Source of the DNA: Pleurobrachia bachei
Taxonomy: Eukaryota > Ctenophora > Tentaculata > Cydippida > Pleurobrachiidae
Length of the DNA: 22,286 bases
NCBI GenBank assembly: GCA_000695325.1
Contig: AVPN01001190.1
Location: 4,065-26,350 of the forward strand
Direction: 5' to 3'
Shown: positions 10,201 through 22,200 of the stretch, one piece after another
How the letters are laid out: every line of letters starts with the position of its first letter
Numbering within the stretch: position 1 is the stretch's first letter
Position numbers and translations under genes: made by a program
Notes under the pieces: generated by a model
What the model was told of the DNA's origin: nothing
What the model saw: the letters and a program-made list of their open reading frames with translations, nothing else
Database searches by the model: none

Positions 10201-13200
10201 GTCAGCATAGACTTACTGGCAATACCATACTGATCCAGGATAACATGAGATGTTTCGACCCTGGTTGGTCCGCTTGTCCAAATAGACAGGATCAGACAAA
10301 CTGCAGTGATCCTGAAAAGGTTGCTATGCAATGCCTCTCACAGGGTTTTCCAACAACCATATCCATCTGGGGATATTGTCAGGGATATCAACTTTGTGAT
10401 GACAACTATAATAACGTTTGTGTTGATCCAGAACATGGGTGTAATATTCACAGGGGGCAGCTGTGCGATGGACATCCTGACTGCAATAATGGAGGGGATG
10501 AAACTTGTAAAGATCATCTTACCAACGTTTCATGCATCAGGAGGTTTCACTCCCCAAACGTGGACAAGAACGTATCCCTGCCAATTCCGTTAGAGTGGGT
10601 CATGGTGGCAAGGTGTGTTTAGTAACTTTTACACCCAGGGGCCAGGTTTTCATCTCACCTTCCCACCCCCACAATGCATATAGCGCACCCCCACACCACA
10701 TCGCCGCGGCCACAGGTCACTGGTCCATCGGTCATGTGCTCGAACACTCACCTAATACAACACAACCATACTCAAGACCCCCAAACCTGGCCCAAGATCC
10801 GTCGGGGGTGAATTTTAGACTCACTCCTTCAAGAGGTGCCACTGTTTTTACTGAACCCCGCGGCTCTAGACAAGACCTAGTCGATAAAAATCTTCACCTA
10901 GCGCACAAGCACACCACACTCACTGCAATCAGGGGTCACGTTTCCACCGGCTTTTATCTCTCTCTCTGCCTCGGTCTTCTCTTATTCCCCCACCCACCTA
11001 GAAATTCCGCTCTCTTCCCCTCCTATGTTAAATAGGAGAACTCCATTTCCCCCACCAAGGGAAACGTAACTCAAAACTTGGGAATATCACAACGTGGCAG
11101 TGTGAGAAACCCGTAGTCAAATATCGAAAACTGCCCGAGGGACTGTCCCAACAAAACCAGACCTACAATATTGCTCGCACCCCGGTATAGCACCAGCTCC
11201 CCAACTTGGGCCAAAGCAGCGGGCAATATCCGAAGAGATTGAAACTATAACTCGCCCGATTTCCCCAGCCCAGGGTATCGAGCCCCAAATTTTCAAACGG
11301 CACCAAAACCAAAAATGAAAGGTAACCCCTTTGGGGACCTACATATCTATACCAAACGTCAGAAACAACTTCTTAAATAAACGCTGGCCAAATAAACAGT
11401 AAACAACACACAAATANNNNNNNNNNNNNNNNNNNNNNNNNNNNNNNNNNNNNNNNNNNNNNNNNNNNNNNNNNNNNNNNNNNNNNNNNNNNNNNNNNNN
11501 NNNNNNNNNNNNNNNNNNNNNNNNNNNNNNNNNNNNNNNNNNNNNNNNNNNNNNNNNNNNNNNNNNNNNNNNNNNNNNNNNNNNNNNNNNNNNNNNNNNN
11601 NNNNNNNNNNNNNNNNNNNNNNNNNNNNNNNNNNNNNNNNNNNNNNNNNNNNNNNNNNNNNNNNNNNNNNNNNNNNNNNNNNNNNNNNNNNNNNNNNNNN
11701 NNNNNNNNNNNNNNNNNNNNNNNNNNNNNNNNNNNNNNNNNNNNNNNNNNNNNNNNNNNNNNNNNNNNNNNNNNNNNNNNNNNNNNNNNNNNNNNNNNNN
11801 NNNNNNNNNNNNNNNNNNNNNNNNNNNNNNNNNNNNNNNNNNNNNNNNNNNNNNNNNNNNNNNNNNNNNNNNNNNNNNNNNNNNNNTGTGATAACAAAAG
11901 ATGTGTCTCCTATCGAGATGTCTGTAACCTTAGAGACGACTGCGGGGATGGCTCCGATGAGAAATCCTGTGCGAATCACTTTAAGTGTACCAACCACAGT
12001 GAACTAGTGGTTCTATCTCAAGTGTGCGATGGCGTGGTGAACTGCCCTGATTTTTCAGACGAGTGCTCACAAAGTTGTCCATCTACGCGTAATAAGGAAA
12101 TTTTTGAGAACAATTATCTGAGATCTGCAAGCTTGTCTATGGGTCTGATTTCAACTTCCCTGAACACTGTTTCATTAATAAGATCGGCTTGGGAGTTACC
12201 CCAACAAAACACGTATGAAATGTTCCTTAACAAAGCGGCCATTGTTTTGATAAACCTTGGTGACTTGATGATTGGTATTTACCTTCTGCTGCTATCCTAT
12301 TTTGACTTCATCTACAATGCAAATGGCAACTACTGCGAAGAGAGATACCAATGGTTCAGTTCCAGTGAGTGTTCCTTCCTTGGAGTACTTAGTACCACGG
12401 GATCGCAATTGTCACTTTTTGCAATGACTTTGCTCAGTATCACCAGATTGGCAAACATTGGAAATCTCATTCAACGGGACTTGTTTAGCTACAAGTCTGC
12501 TGCCAGGCTTGTGTTACTGCTAGGTTTCCCTCTTTTGGCAAGCGTCCTTATTGCTGTAACACCAATTTTGCATATCACCGAGGACTACTTTGTCAACGGG
12601 CTGTACTACTTTGGATCACCGCTTTTCATCCGGCCCGCCAGTAAGATCGACCACTACAAGGTTTTCAAAGAATACTTTGAAGGGCGGTCAATGTCATGGG
12701 AGAAAGCCTCGTTCACCTGGGAAGCTGTCCGCTCAACAGTCAAAGAAATGTTTTCATCATCTAATTCATCAGGTATACGGATGTCTACCGTCCATTTTTA
12801 TGGCAATGATGGTGTGTGCGTCTTTAAGTGGGTGTTTTCAACATCCATTCTTCTGGTAAACTTTCTGTGTTTCATCTTTATCTTGGTCAGCTATGGATAC
12901 ATAAACTTTAAAACCCAGCAATCGAGCAGGAATGTGGGGGCTGCTACGGGTCGACAAGGCGCCAACATAGCTCTTCAAGCAAAAATATCTGCAATAATCC
13001 TAACCGATTTTTTCTGTTGGGTTCCATTGAGCATTGTGTCATTTCTGCACCTCTCTGAAGCCATAAATGCGACAACTTGGTATCCTTTCTTTTCAATTCT
13101 TATCATCCCCATCAACTCGGTGATCAATCCCCTACTATATGATTCCACCTTCTACTTTGGTCTCTTGTGTGGGCCGGCTCGAGTTTTGAGACGCACTGCA

Positions 13201-16200
13201 AATAGTTTCATGACGGCATTCCAGACTTTCAACGAACAGGAACCAGTGGAAGGAACTCCCCCTATCCAGGAGACGGGTCTTTGAATTTTGGTGAACAGAT
13301 ACTCATGAAATATGCACCAAGCAGATACGTATTTACGGCTTTCCAAGCACGGACTTTTAGAGAGGGCCTTCTAAACTGTCGTATAGACATAAAATATGTT
13401 ATCAGCATTCAAGTTTATATGAACAAATGTGTCAAGCTAATGTGATTACAAGATACATACCTAAATTTTTTCGATTTATTATGAGTTTTTAGCGTTTTTC
13501 AGATTTTTTGTCGATTAGAAACATATTCGAAACAGGGCGCTTTCCAGCGCTGCGCCCCAATTCTTTATAACTTTGGCAGCCGAAAAAGCTAAGCTAATTC
13601 TTTCACTAAATGGTAGCTAGGGACCTCCTGATTCCTGAAACACCAAAAAATTTTACATCCCTACTCGCAAAATTAAGGGCACCAAAGTGTTCAGCGTCCT
13701 TACATTAGTGGGGGTAGGTGCGGGAATTAGGTCTCCATCTGATCTAGTTAACTAGATAATTCAATAATTAGGTATGTGCATAACCGTTTGCTGGCCAATA
13801 TGGCTATAGTGATGATAGGAACGGAGTAGAGACAAAACTTAGGGCACTGAAATGATCAGCGTCCTCGAATAAGTGGGGGTAGGTGCTGCAATTAAGTCTC
13901 TGGTTAATTAGATAATTAGGTTTGCAGTGCTATGTAAACTGTCTGGTAGGAGTATTCGAGTCTTTTAGTTGAGCAGACTTGCCAAGAAATGTCCTTGCTG
14001 CCTCTATGGTCCTCATTACTACCCGGACAGGTCGTATTTTCTCACCACTGCTCCCCAGTCTTTCCACTTTCGAGACCACTGGAGCTTCACCTGGAACACG
14101 TCCTTTGTCTTGTCACAGTCGTTTTCAGTAGGTTCAGGCAGTCCATACACTATCAAATTGACGGATCTTTCTGGGAGCAAGAGCAGATACACAACTCTCC
14201 TTAACAGCGGTGGCAGAAGTCTCCAAAGCAGTGGAGTAGCACTTAATCTCCCACTGTTGGTTGGTTGGTTGGTAATTGTACTAAGCAGACGTTCTACCAA
14301 GGTCATTGAGCGGTGTGACGCGGTGACTCCCAAACTGTATATCCCTCTCACTTGGCTTCGTTAACTGTTTGTACAGCACTGATACTCTTCTCCAGTAGAG
14401 AATCCTTGTAGGCGATGATGGAGTCCTTCAGGGCACTGGCCTTGTCCTGTAGAGTGATTATCTTGCGGTCCCGCTCTAACAACTCATCCTTGGTGGCGTC
14501 AAGACGGTCAATTCAGAACTTCAAAATGAACTTCCATGTTTTCATTAGACCGGGAACTGATAACAGGTGTCCTATCCTCTTTCTTCTCCTGCTTCCTGGC
14601 CATCTGGGAAAGAGTGATCGGTACCAAAGAAGACCAGCCATGTCAGTGATTATCTTCAGCTTCTTGTTGGTATCTAGACCTTTCAAATAGCTGTTCATCA
14701 ACTAACTTGGGTCAAACTCTCCTCCCTCTTTGTTGGGTTCAGAGTACCCCGCAGCTCGTTGTAGTGTATCCATGATGGACGTCTCTAACCTGAGGAAGTC
14801 CGCAGTACAAGCCTTGCCACCTGGACCTCCATGGCGCCAGCTGGAGAAGGTATGATCCATCTCCGTGTAGAAATTGCAAAATTGGTTTGAGCAAAGGGTC
14901 GATCAGCAGCGAGCTGGATCAACAAAACTGATAAGTGATATGTGAGAAGTCTGCCGGACCTGCCCTAAATTCAGACCTACCCTAAATTGGTCTGCCCTAA
15001 ATTGACCTGCCATAAATTCTGTCGAAGTTCTACTGACCTGCCGCAGCAGTAGTCTATACATATTTTGGAAAACGTATTTGGAAAACGTGTTCGCCGTGCA
15101 CGTAGACTTTGTCATAGCCAGATACCAATTCTTACTTTCCAAAATTCGTGGAGTATTTCCAGAAATGTCATGAAATACATGATATATTCGGTATGCAAAG
15201 TTTGCTGTCTAGTCGCACTGTACAAAGTGTGTTAAACATGCAAAATCACATGCATCTATCTCTCTCTTTTTCTCTCTCTTTACAAAGCATCCCTGCCAAT
15301 AAATGATGGTCTGTCGAGTCATGATACATCAACATTTCGTGAATTACTCCGCACTGGCAAGCGTAATTTCAATGATGCTATAGGTGAAGTGGGGATATAT
15401 ATCTTTAAGGTACTACGCTAGCACAACTTAGTGTGGAGCTGAAAAGCTGGTACAAGCACAGCTCTACAAGCATTTCCTATTTCTTGTCGGTCGCGTGGCC
15501 CAATGGCTAAGGCGCCTGCCTACGGAGCAGGAGATTCCAGGTTCGAGCCCTGGCGTGATCGTATATTTTTTGGCTGCCGGGACCTTAGAAATCACTACTA
15601 TATACATATTTTTAAAACATGTTTCAATGATACGTATTTGTTGAGAAATTAGAGATAAAATGGTTTTGCAATGTTCACAGATAAAAGAAGTAGGTGTCAA
15701 GTTAAACAAAAAATTACCGTGGCACTCAGTCGGCCGTTAGCGTCGGATGAGTTTTGGTTGGTTGTTGGTTGATTGTTGGTTGAGTGAAAAAGTGAAACTG
15801 GCAAATTCCAATTCCTAATAAAAAGAACAAAAAAGATACGATCACGCCAGGGCTCGAACCTGGAATCTCCTGCTCCGTAGGCAGGCGCCTTAGCCATTGG
15901 GCCACGCGACCGACAAGAAATAGGAAATGCTTGTAGAGCTGTGCTTGTACCAGCTTTTCAGCTCCACACTAAGTTGTGTTAGCGTAGCACCTTTGTCAGT
16001 AGTGTGCAGTTGAGAGAGGGAAAAAGAGAAATAAAAGTCAAGATATAGGTGGTTTTGAGGATTCGAAATAAGCAGAGAAGGTGATGCGACGTAACAGCGG
16101 ATCCGAATGGCGAAGGGGGTTGCGGTCCCGCTCTAACAACTCATCCTTGGTGGCGTCAAGACGGTCCCTAGTGGTATTCAGAACTTCAAAATGAACTTCC

Positions 16201-19200
16201 ATGTTTTCATTAGACCGGGAACTGATAACAGGTGTCCTATCCTCTTTCTTCTCCTGCTTCCTGGCCATCTGGGAAAGAGTGATCGGTACCAAAGAAGACC
16301 AGCCATGTCAGTGATTATCTTCAGCTTCTTGTTGGTATCTAGACCTTTCAAATAGCTGTTCGTCAACTTTCGTAGGTCAAACTCCCCTCCTTCTTTGTTG
16401 GGTTCAGAGTACCCCGCAGCTCGTTGTAGTGTAGCCATGATGGAAGTCTCTAACTTCTGGAAGTTCAAGCCTTGCCACCTGGACCTCTACGGCGCCAGCT
16501 GGAGAATGGTATGATCCATCTCCGTGTGGAAATTGCAAGATTAGTTTGAACAAAGGGTCGATCAGCAGCGAGCTTGATCAATAATACTGATAAGTGATTC
16601 TGTCAAAGTTCTACCGACCAATCCATACTTTCCGAAATTCGTGGAGTATTTCCAGAGATGTCATAAAATACATGATATAATCGGTATGCAAAGTTTGCTG
16701 TCTAGTCGCGAGACGCACTGTACAAAGTGTGTTAAACATGCAAAATCACATGCATTGTTCAATTCTATATTATCTCTCTTCCTCTCTCTTCTCTCTTCTC
16801 TCTTTCTCACCTTCTATCTCTCTATCTATCTCTCTCCAATTCTCTACAAAGCACCCCTGCCAATAAATGATGGTCTGTCGAGTCATGATACATTATAATT
16901 CGTAAATTACTCCGGCAAGCGTCAATTCAATCACGCTACCAGCTACAGTGGGGGCTTTACCTCTCTCTATCCCTCTCAACTGCTCACTACTGACAAAGGT
17001 GCTATGTTAACACAACTTAGTGTGGAGCTGAAAAGCTGGTACAAGCACACATCTACAAGCATTTCCTATTTCTTGTCGGTCGCGTGGCCCAATGGCTAAG
17101 GCGCCTGCCTACGGAGCAGGAGATTCCAGGTTCGAGCCCTGGCGTGATCGTATCTTTTTTTGCATCTGGGACCTGAGAAATCACTACTTGTACATATTTA
17201 TTTCATAACACGTTTCATCGAAACGTATTTGTTGAGAAATTAGAGATATTTAAATGGCCTTGCAGTGAGCACAGATAAAAGAAGTAAAAAAGGTGTCAAG
17301 TTAAACCAAAAATTACCGTGGCACTCAGTCGGCCGTTAGCGTCGGATGAATGGTGGTTGAGTGGTGGTTGAGTTTTGGTTGATTGTTGGTTGACTGAAAA
17401 AGTGAAGCTGGCAAAACCCGATTCCTGATAAAATGACCAAAAAATATACGATCACGCCAGGGCTCGAACCTGGAATCTCCTGCTCCGTAGGCAGGCGCCT
17501 TAGCCATTGGGCCACGCGACCGACAAGAAATAGGAAATGCTTGAAGAGCTGTGCTTGTACCAGCTTTTCAGCTCCACACTATACTACTACTACTACTATA
17601 ATTGTGTCAGCCTAGTATTTTTGTTAGAAACTTGGACACGAACGAAAGAAAATATGTTTATTAATTTTGTAAATCATTACGCCTTTCAAGATTAGTACAA
17701 ACTAAAAATCATACATCGTCAATGGATTGACTGATCAGGGTGGACCCTCTTCCTTATCACGGAACAACAATCCAACAGCCTCTGCTCCCTCCTTCTCTCC
17801 AGCACATCCTGCGGTGTAATGACCCTCCTCACATCTTTGGTCTCCACCAAACCCAGAGAGATGAGACACCCAGTTACCTGGAGGAGTGCAACTGTAATCA
17901 GTGGAACTTGGTCGTTTGAGATACCCGCCAGAACAGTGAAGATCATAGGTGCGAAGAATGCCCCGCATCTCCCACCCGAGCTGACAATGCTGTAAATAAA
18001 AGCGAAATGCGAGGCAGGAAGGATTTCACCGGACCTAAGACAAACGCCTGCAAAGACAGTATCAACGAAGAGCTTACCAACCAGGAGAGAAAAGTTTCCG
18101 ACCGTCCAAGTTCCTAAGATCGGTGTTTGGATGAGGGCCAGGAACAGGAAAACTGAGGCTATCCCAAATCCCAGGCCCATCCCATACCTTCGGCCGAGAC
18201 TGGATGCCATTCCCGCCCAAAGGAGACTTGACAGTGCTTCGAGTGTTCCGCTAATAGCATATGCTACATAGGGACTTGGGACAAGGTCGACCCACCCAAA
18301 GTTGAGACCATGGAAGCTCATGGATACTATCATCCAAAGTCCTGTTAGACCTAGCGTTTCACAAATCATGACCGAGTTCCAACCCTGTTCATTCCTTTCT
18401 AAACTTTCCAATTTGGAATCATCCCTCTCTCCCAACTTGGAATTGGCCTCGTCTCTTGTTTTCAAAGTTATATGTTCAAGGAATTCCGTGTCCTCTGATC
18501 CGTTCATCTTGAACAATCTCACCAAAACGTCCTTTGCTCGCACTTCATCCCCCTTCAACAGATAAAACTGGCAAGATTCCGGAGATGCAATGACTGGGAT
18601 AAGGAGAATCAAAGAAGAGAGTCCAATGACCAGCAGATAAACCTTCCAGGAATGCGATATTATGGCAATAATTGGATACAAAACAGTTGATCCGGACATC
18701 ATCAACATCATCATATTATTGGAGAGATTCCTCTTTTCAGCGGGGAATGATTCCTGAAACCACACATATAGGGAGGTTTCAATTGAGAATAAGGACGCTC
18801 CTTGGAGACACCGAACTGATAGGAGGAGGTAGTAGTTGGGTGTTATGATTCCAATAAAACTAGCGAATATCTGGATGGCCGCCCAAAAAATAACATTTTT
18901 CCTCCTCCCCAGTTTGTCCATTAGTAAGCTCGTGAGGAGCAATCCAAGAACTGCACCGACAAAAAATATGGATGAAACCAAGCTGGTTTTAAAGGGCGAA
19001 CATACGATATCCAAATCGATTGCAAAGGATGATTTTCCGTCTTTCGGTATCCAAATAAAGTCGATATCTGGCTTGAGAGTCGGTGCGGCACAGGGAAGAA
19101 GATCATTATTGGTCTCATTCAGTTCCAAATCTATGCACTGATCAGATATGCATTTCCATTCTTCTGGTAACCGACCTAATAAAGAATGTGAATAAAATTA

Positions 19201-22200
19201 AAAAATAAAATTATAAATCATTAATTCTAAAACAGCTTGAAATCCATCACCATGTAAAGCAGTAAAAGTTATTTTGATTGAAAATTAATTAGTTACCACA
19301 TAAATTACCTGCAAACGTTGGATAGTAAATGGCAATGGCGTGTAAACCAAACCAAAGGGCCAAGCCTAGAGTCAGGGATGTCAGGCGCCATTTTCTCTCT
19401 CTGTACAGTCTTCTCAGCACATCTTCGAGGTCCACTGCAGTAGTAGTAGGATTCAGTTCAGCAATAGGATTTGCCGGATTACCAATGATCGTATCAAGTT
19501 CCATATCTAACGGGGTGTGTGTTAGGATACTTATTCTCTGACCTTTTATAACATCAACGACTTTATAGCATCAAGCTACAATTGCATTGTAGGAAAATAT
19601 CGCAGGAATAGAAAGATAACTGTTATAAATTTGGTCTAACACACGGAACGAGGGTCGAGCAACCGGTAACTGTATTTATGAAATTGAATTTTAACACAGT
19701 TTGTTAACAACACAAACCATAGATAACGGAGAGTTGCTGAAACTTTCGCATGAGATGAGAGTCAGCTTACAAAACTGATAAGGATTTATGCCATAATAAA
19801 TTAAATGCATTTTATGGGGAATCGGAATAAAATAATAATAATATACATAATAGCAGTGCAGCTGGGAATCGAATCATGGATGGGTTAAAGTCGGATTTTT
19901 TGAAACTTTCACCCCCTTGGTGGCGTGAGATGTTTTAAAAATCCGACTTTGATTCCAGTTTGAAATTTAAAATCTTTTCATTTTTCAGGTCGTTGTTTCT
20001 CGCACCTGGAAGCAGATCTGCACAAGGAATACACGTTTTATTTAGTCAACCAAGCTTCAGTTCTTAATCTTATCAAAGAGGTAATTCTATAATAGTGGTC
20101 ACCAGGAACCGACCGAATCACTGACCAGTATTGCCTGATTCGGAATCAGGCAATACTGGTCCCTGATTGGCTGACAACCAGTCACGTGACCTAAATCATG
20201 AGCTCTGATTGGTTGTTTACTTGGTCTGGTCGGTTCCTGCTGGTCACGTTCATGGGACTGCACTAAATATATTCTTCAGGCCACATGCGGGCCTCACCAA
20301 ATCTTGGGGTTAATAAATACTGATACTGTAGATACTGAAACTGGTACCGGGGTACTACAATCTACAAAGCCCTGCACTCTCATGAAATGGTGGTTCATGC
20401 TCAACAAATGAAATATAGTCTTCTTCCGTAGAGTTACATGATTATACAGTATGATAAGGGGGAGTGCAGTGGTGTGATGTAACATATCATTATATATGCT
20501 GATCAGCAGATAGTGATCATTACCCGATTTACCCGGAGGATAATCCTCCCCCGAAATAGGAAATTAACAGTATTCGACCCCGATTTACCAGGCAATACCC
20601 CTTCCCCCTAGTATCCCGGTAAATCGGGATCCAACTGTATTATAACAATAACTAACAACCTGTTCCCCGCAGTACGAAGAAGACAAAGTAAACAAGGAAG
20701 TGCTAAATACCTGTCTGGCGAAGATTCGAGAGGAAACGACCTGCTGGGACCTTCAATCGTTCTTGATAAAACCGGTCCAGCGGATAATGAAGTATCCACT
20801 GCTGTTACGGGATATGCTAAACAATACCCCCTCCCACTGGAGTGATAGGTAAGGGTTGAATGGGATCTTGAGTTGAATTGTGTGTTTAGTTTTGGTGGTG
20901 CTATAATTCAGCGTCTAGTTCGATCTTACCCCCCGCTAACCGGAAATGAGATATGATGAAACAAAAGGGAGACAAATATTTCTCCTCTCCTTCCTCCTTC
21001 TGTCTCTTACTATTACTGTCTCACTAACTCCCGAACAACACTTCTTATTTTCTACTGCTTCACTAGCAGCTCTATAGCTGTATGTTGTGTGTTATTGTGT
21101 GTTATTGTGGTAGGCAACCCGATAGCTCTTTGGTCGTTAGTTCGATTTATGTTTTTTTCCTTGTTGTTTGTTTCGTAGTCCCTTCTTATTCCCTACCCCT
21201 TCTAACTTCTTACCCCTTTTGGGTTGTAACTTGTTGCTCGCGTAACTTGTAAAAACACCCTTTTATTTCCTCCTATTACAGGCCCAATGTGATATCTGCG
21301 CTTGAGACAATTGACAGTATTATGGTATACGCGAACGAGAGCAAACGAAAAGACGAACTCTGTAAGACGTGTTTTTTAGCTTTTATAACATTTTACTGGA
21401 ATCTCAAACTGTACTTTTGTTTTTTGCACCTCTCCACCGCAAAGTTATTCTTCAGTGAGACGATATAATACAGAGGTTGGGGAGGGATCTCTCCTTCCAA
21501 AGCTTACACTTCATGGTCTGAAGAAGAAGGGGAAACGTTTCACTACTACCCTGACACATTCTCTCCATATAACATCAGCGGTATAATCTTTTACTTTCTT
21601 CTCTTTTTTTTCTTTTTCTTTTTTCTCTCTTCTCTTTCTTCCCTTTCCTTGTCTTTTTTCTTTTTTGCTCTTTTCTCTTTTTCTCTTTCTTCTCTTCGTC
21701 CCCTGGACCTTTGTCTTTCAAAAGAAAGTGCATTTACACATACTTCTTCCAGTATGTATTACTAAAGTGCTAAAGCGGCACGCTGATGAATTTAGCATTT
21801 CACCACTTTTACTTTTCTTCTTTCTCTCTCCTTCTTTTTCCTTCTTTCACTCTCTCCTCTTTTTCTTTTCTCTCCTTCTTTTTCTTTTTCTCCTTCTAAT
21901 ATTCTCATTTCTCTATTTTTCTCTATCTCGTATTTTCCTTCTCTGTCTTCGTTTTTCACTCCCCTTTCACCACCTTGCTAAACTATCACACGCAAATTCC
22001 TAAACCTAAAAACTTCCCGAAAAATAATATCACAATATATTAGAACCAAACTAGCAAGGATAATTTCTATTCTGAAATCTAACACTCCATCCAGTATTGT
22101 GATTCCCTTCAGGTCGCTACAGATTCTCAGTTTACCGGACTAGCTGAACAGTTTATAGCACTTGATAACATTGTGAAAACCCTTCTTAGGGAGTCAGCCT

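Larger units (their letters stand above)
14463..15990. repeat. Left copy of a roughly 1.6-kb segmental tandem duplication
   Basis: From TTGCGGTCCCGCTC at 14463 through the tRNA pair, this region matches 16120-17581. The offset is 1657 at the left end and 1589 at the first tRNA, so the copies differ by indels. The left copy has an extra roughly 180-base stretch (about 14940-15120) that includes four degenerate 16-base units of the type CCTGCCCTAAATT (14957-15019). Shared parts include the ORF1-like fragment, a CT-rich tract and the inverted tRNA pair. Confidence 0.85.
16120..17581. repeat. Right copy of the roughly 1.6-kb segmental tandem duplication
   Basis: This contains the ORF1-like fragment, a longer CT-rich tract (about 16765-16840) and the second inverted tRNA pair. 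It lacks the tandem repeat seen at 14957-15019. At its right end the pattern passes into (TAC)n-like sequence (about 17580-17597) just before the transporter's 3' end. Confidence 0.85.
19989..21361 (+). other. Exons 9-11 of Tuba-like gene: rest of DH domain
   Basis: Exon 9 (19989-20080) resumes with RCFSHLEADLHKEYTFYLVN, the 'Y..Y..N' part of DH. Exon 10 (20673-20848) has CR3, FLIKPVQRIMKYPLLLRDML, the most diagnostic stretch of RhoGEFs. Exon 11 (21282-21361) closes the domain with the YANESKRKDEL helix. The phases 1/2, 0, 2/1 and 1/2 all join correctly. This shows that exons 1-8 and 9-13 belong to one gene despite the intervening loci. Confidence 0.92.

Noticed and set aside
10532-11035. 167-codon plus-strand open frame overlapping the receptor end
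   Set aside because: It has no recognisable domain, odd His/Pro/Thr composition, and lies in sequence that looks like error-prone contig end.
11359-11997. Minus-strand open frames running through the N block
   Set aside because: They are open only because N codons cannot contain stops.
15464-15897. Open frames crossing the tRNA genes (reading GLEPGISCSVGRRL and similar)
   Set aside because: These are translations of tRNA sequence and its flanks; the same frame recurs at every copy only because the tRNAs are identical.
21665-22003. 112-codon Phe/Leu/Ser-rich frame
   Set aside because: It is low-complexity pyrimidine tract inside intron 12.
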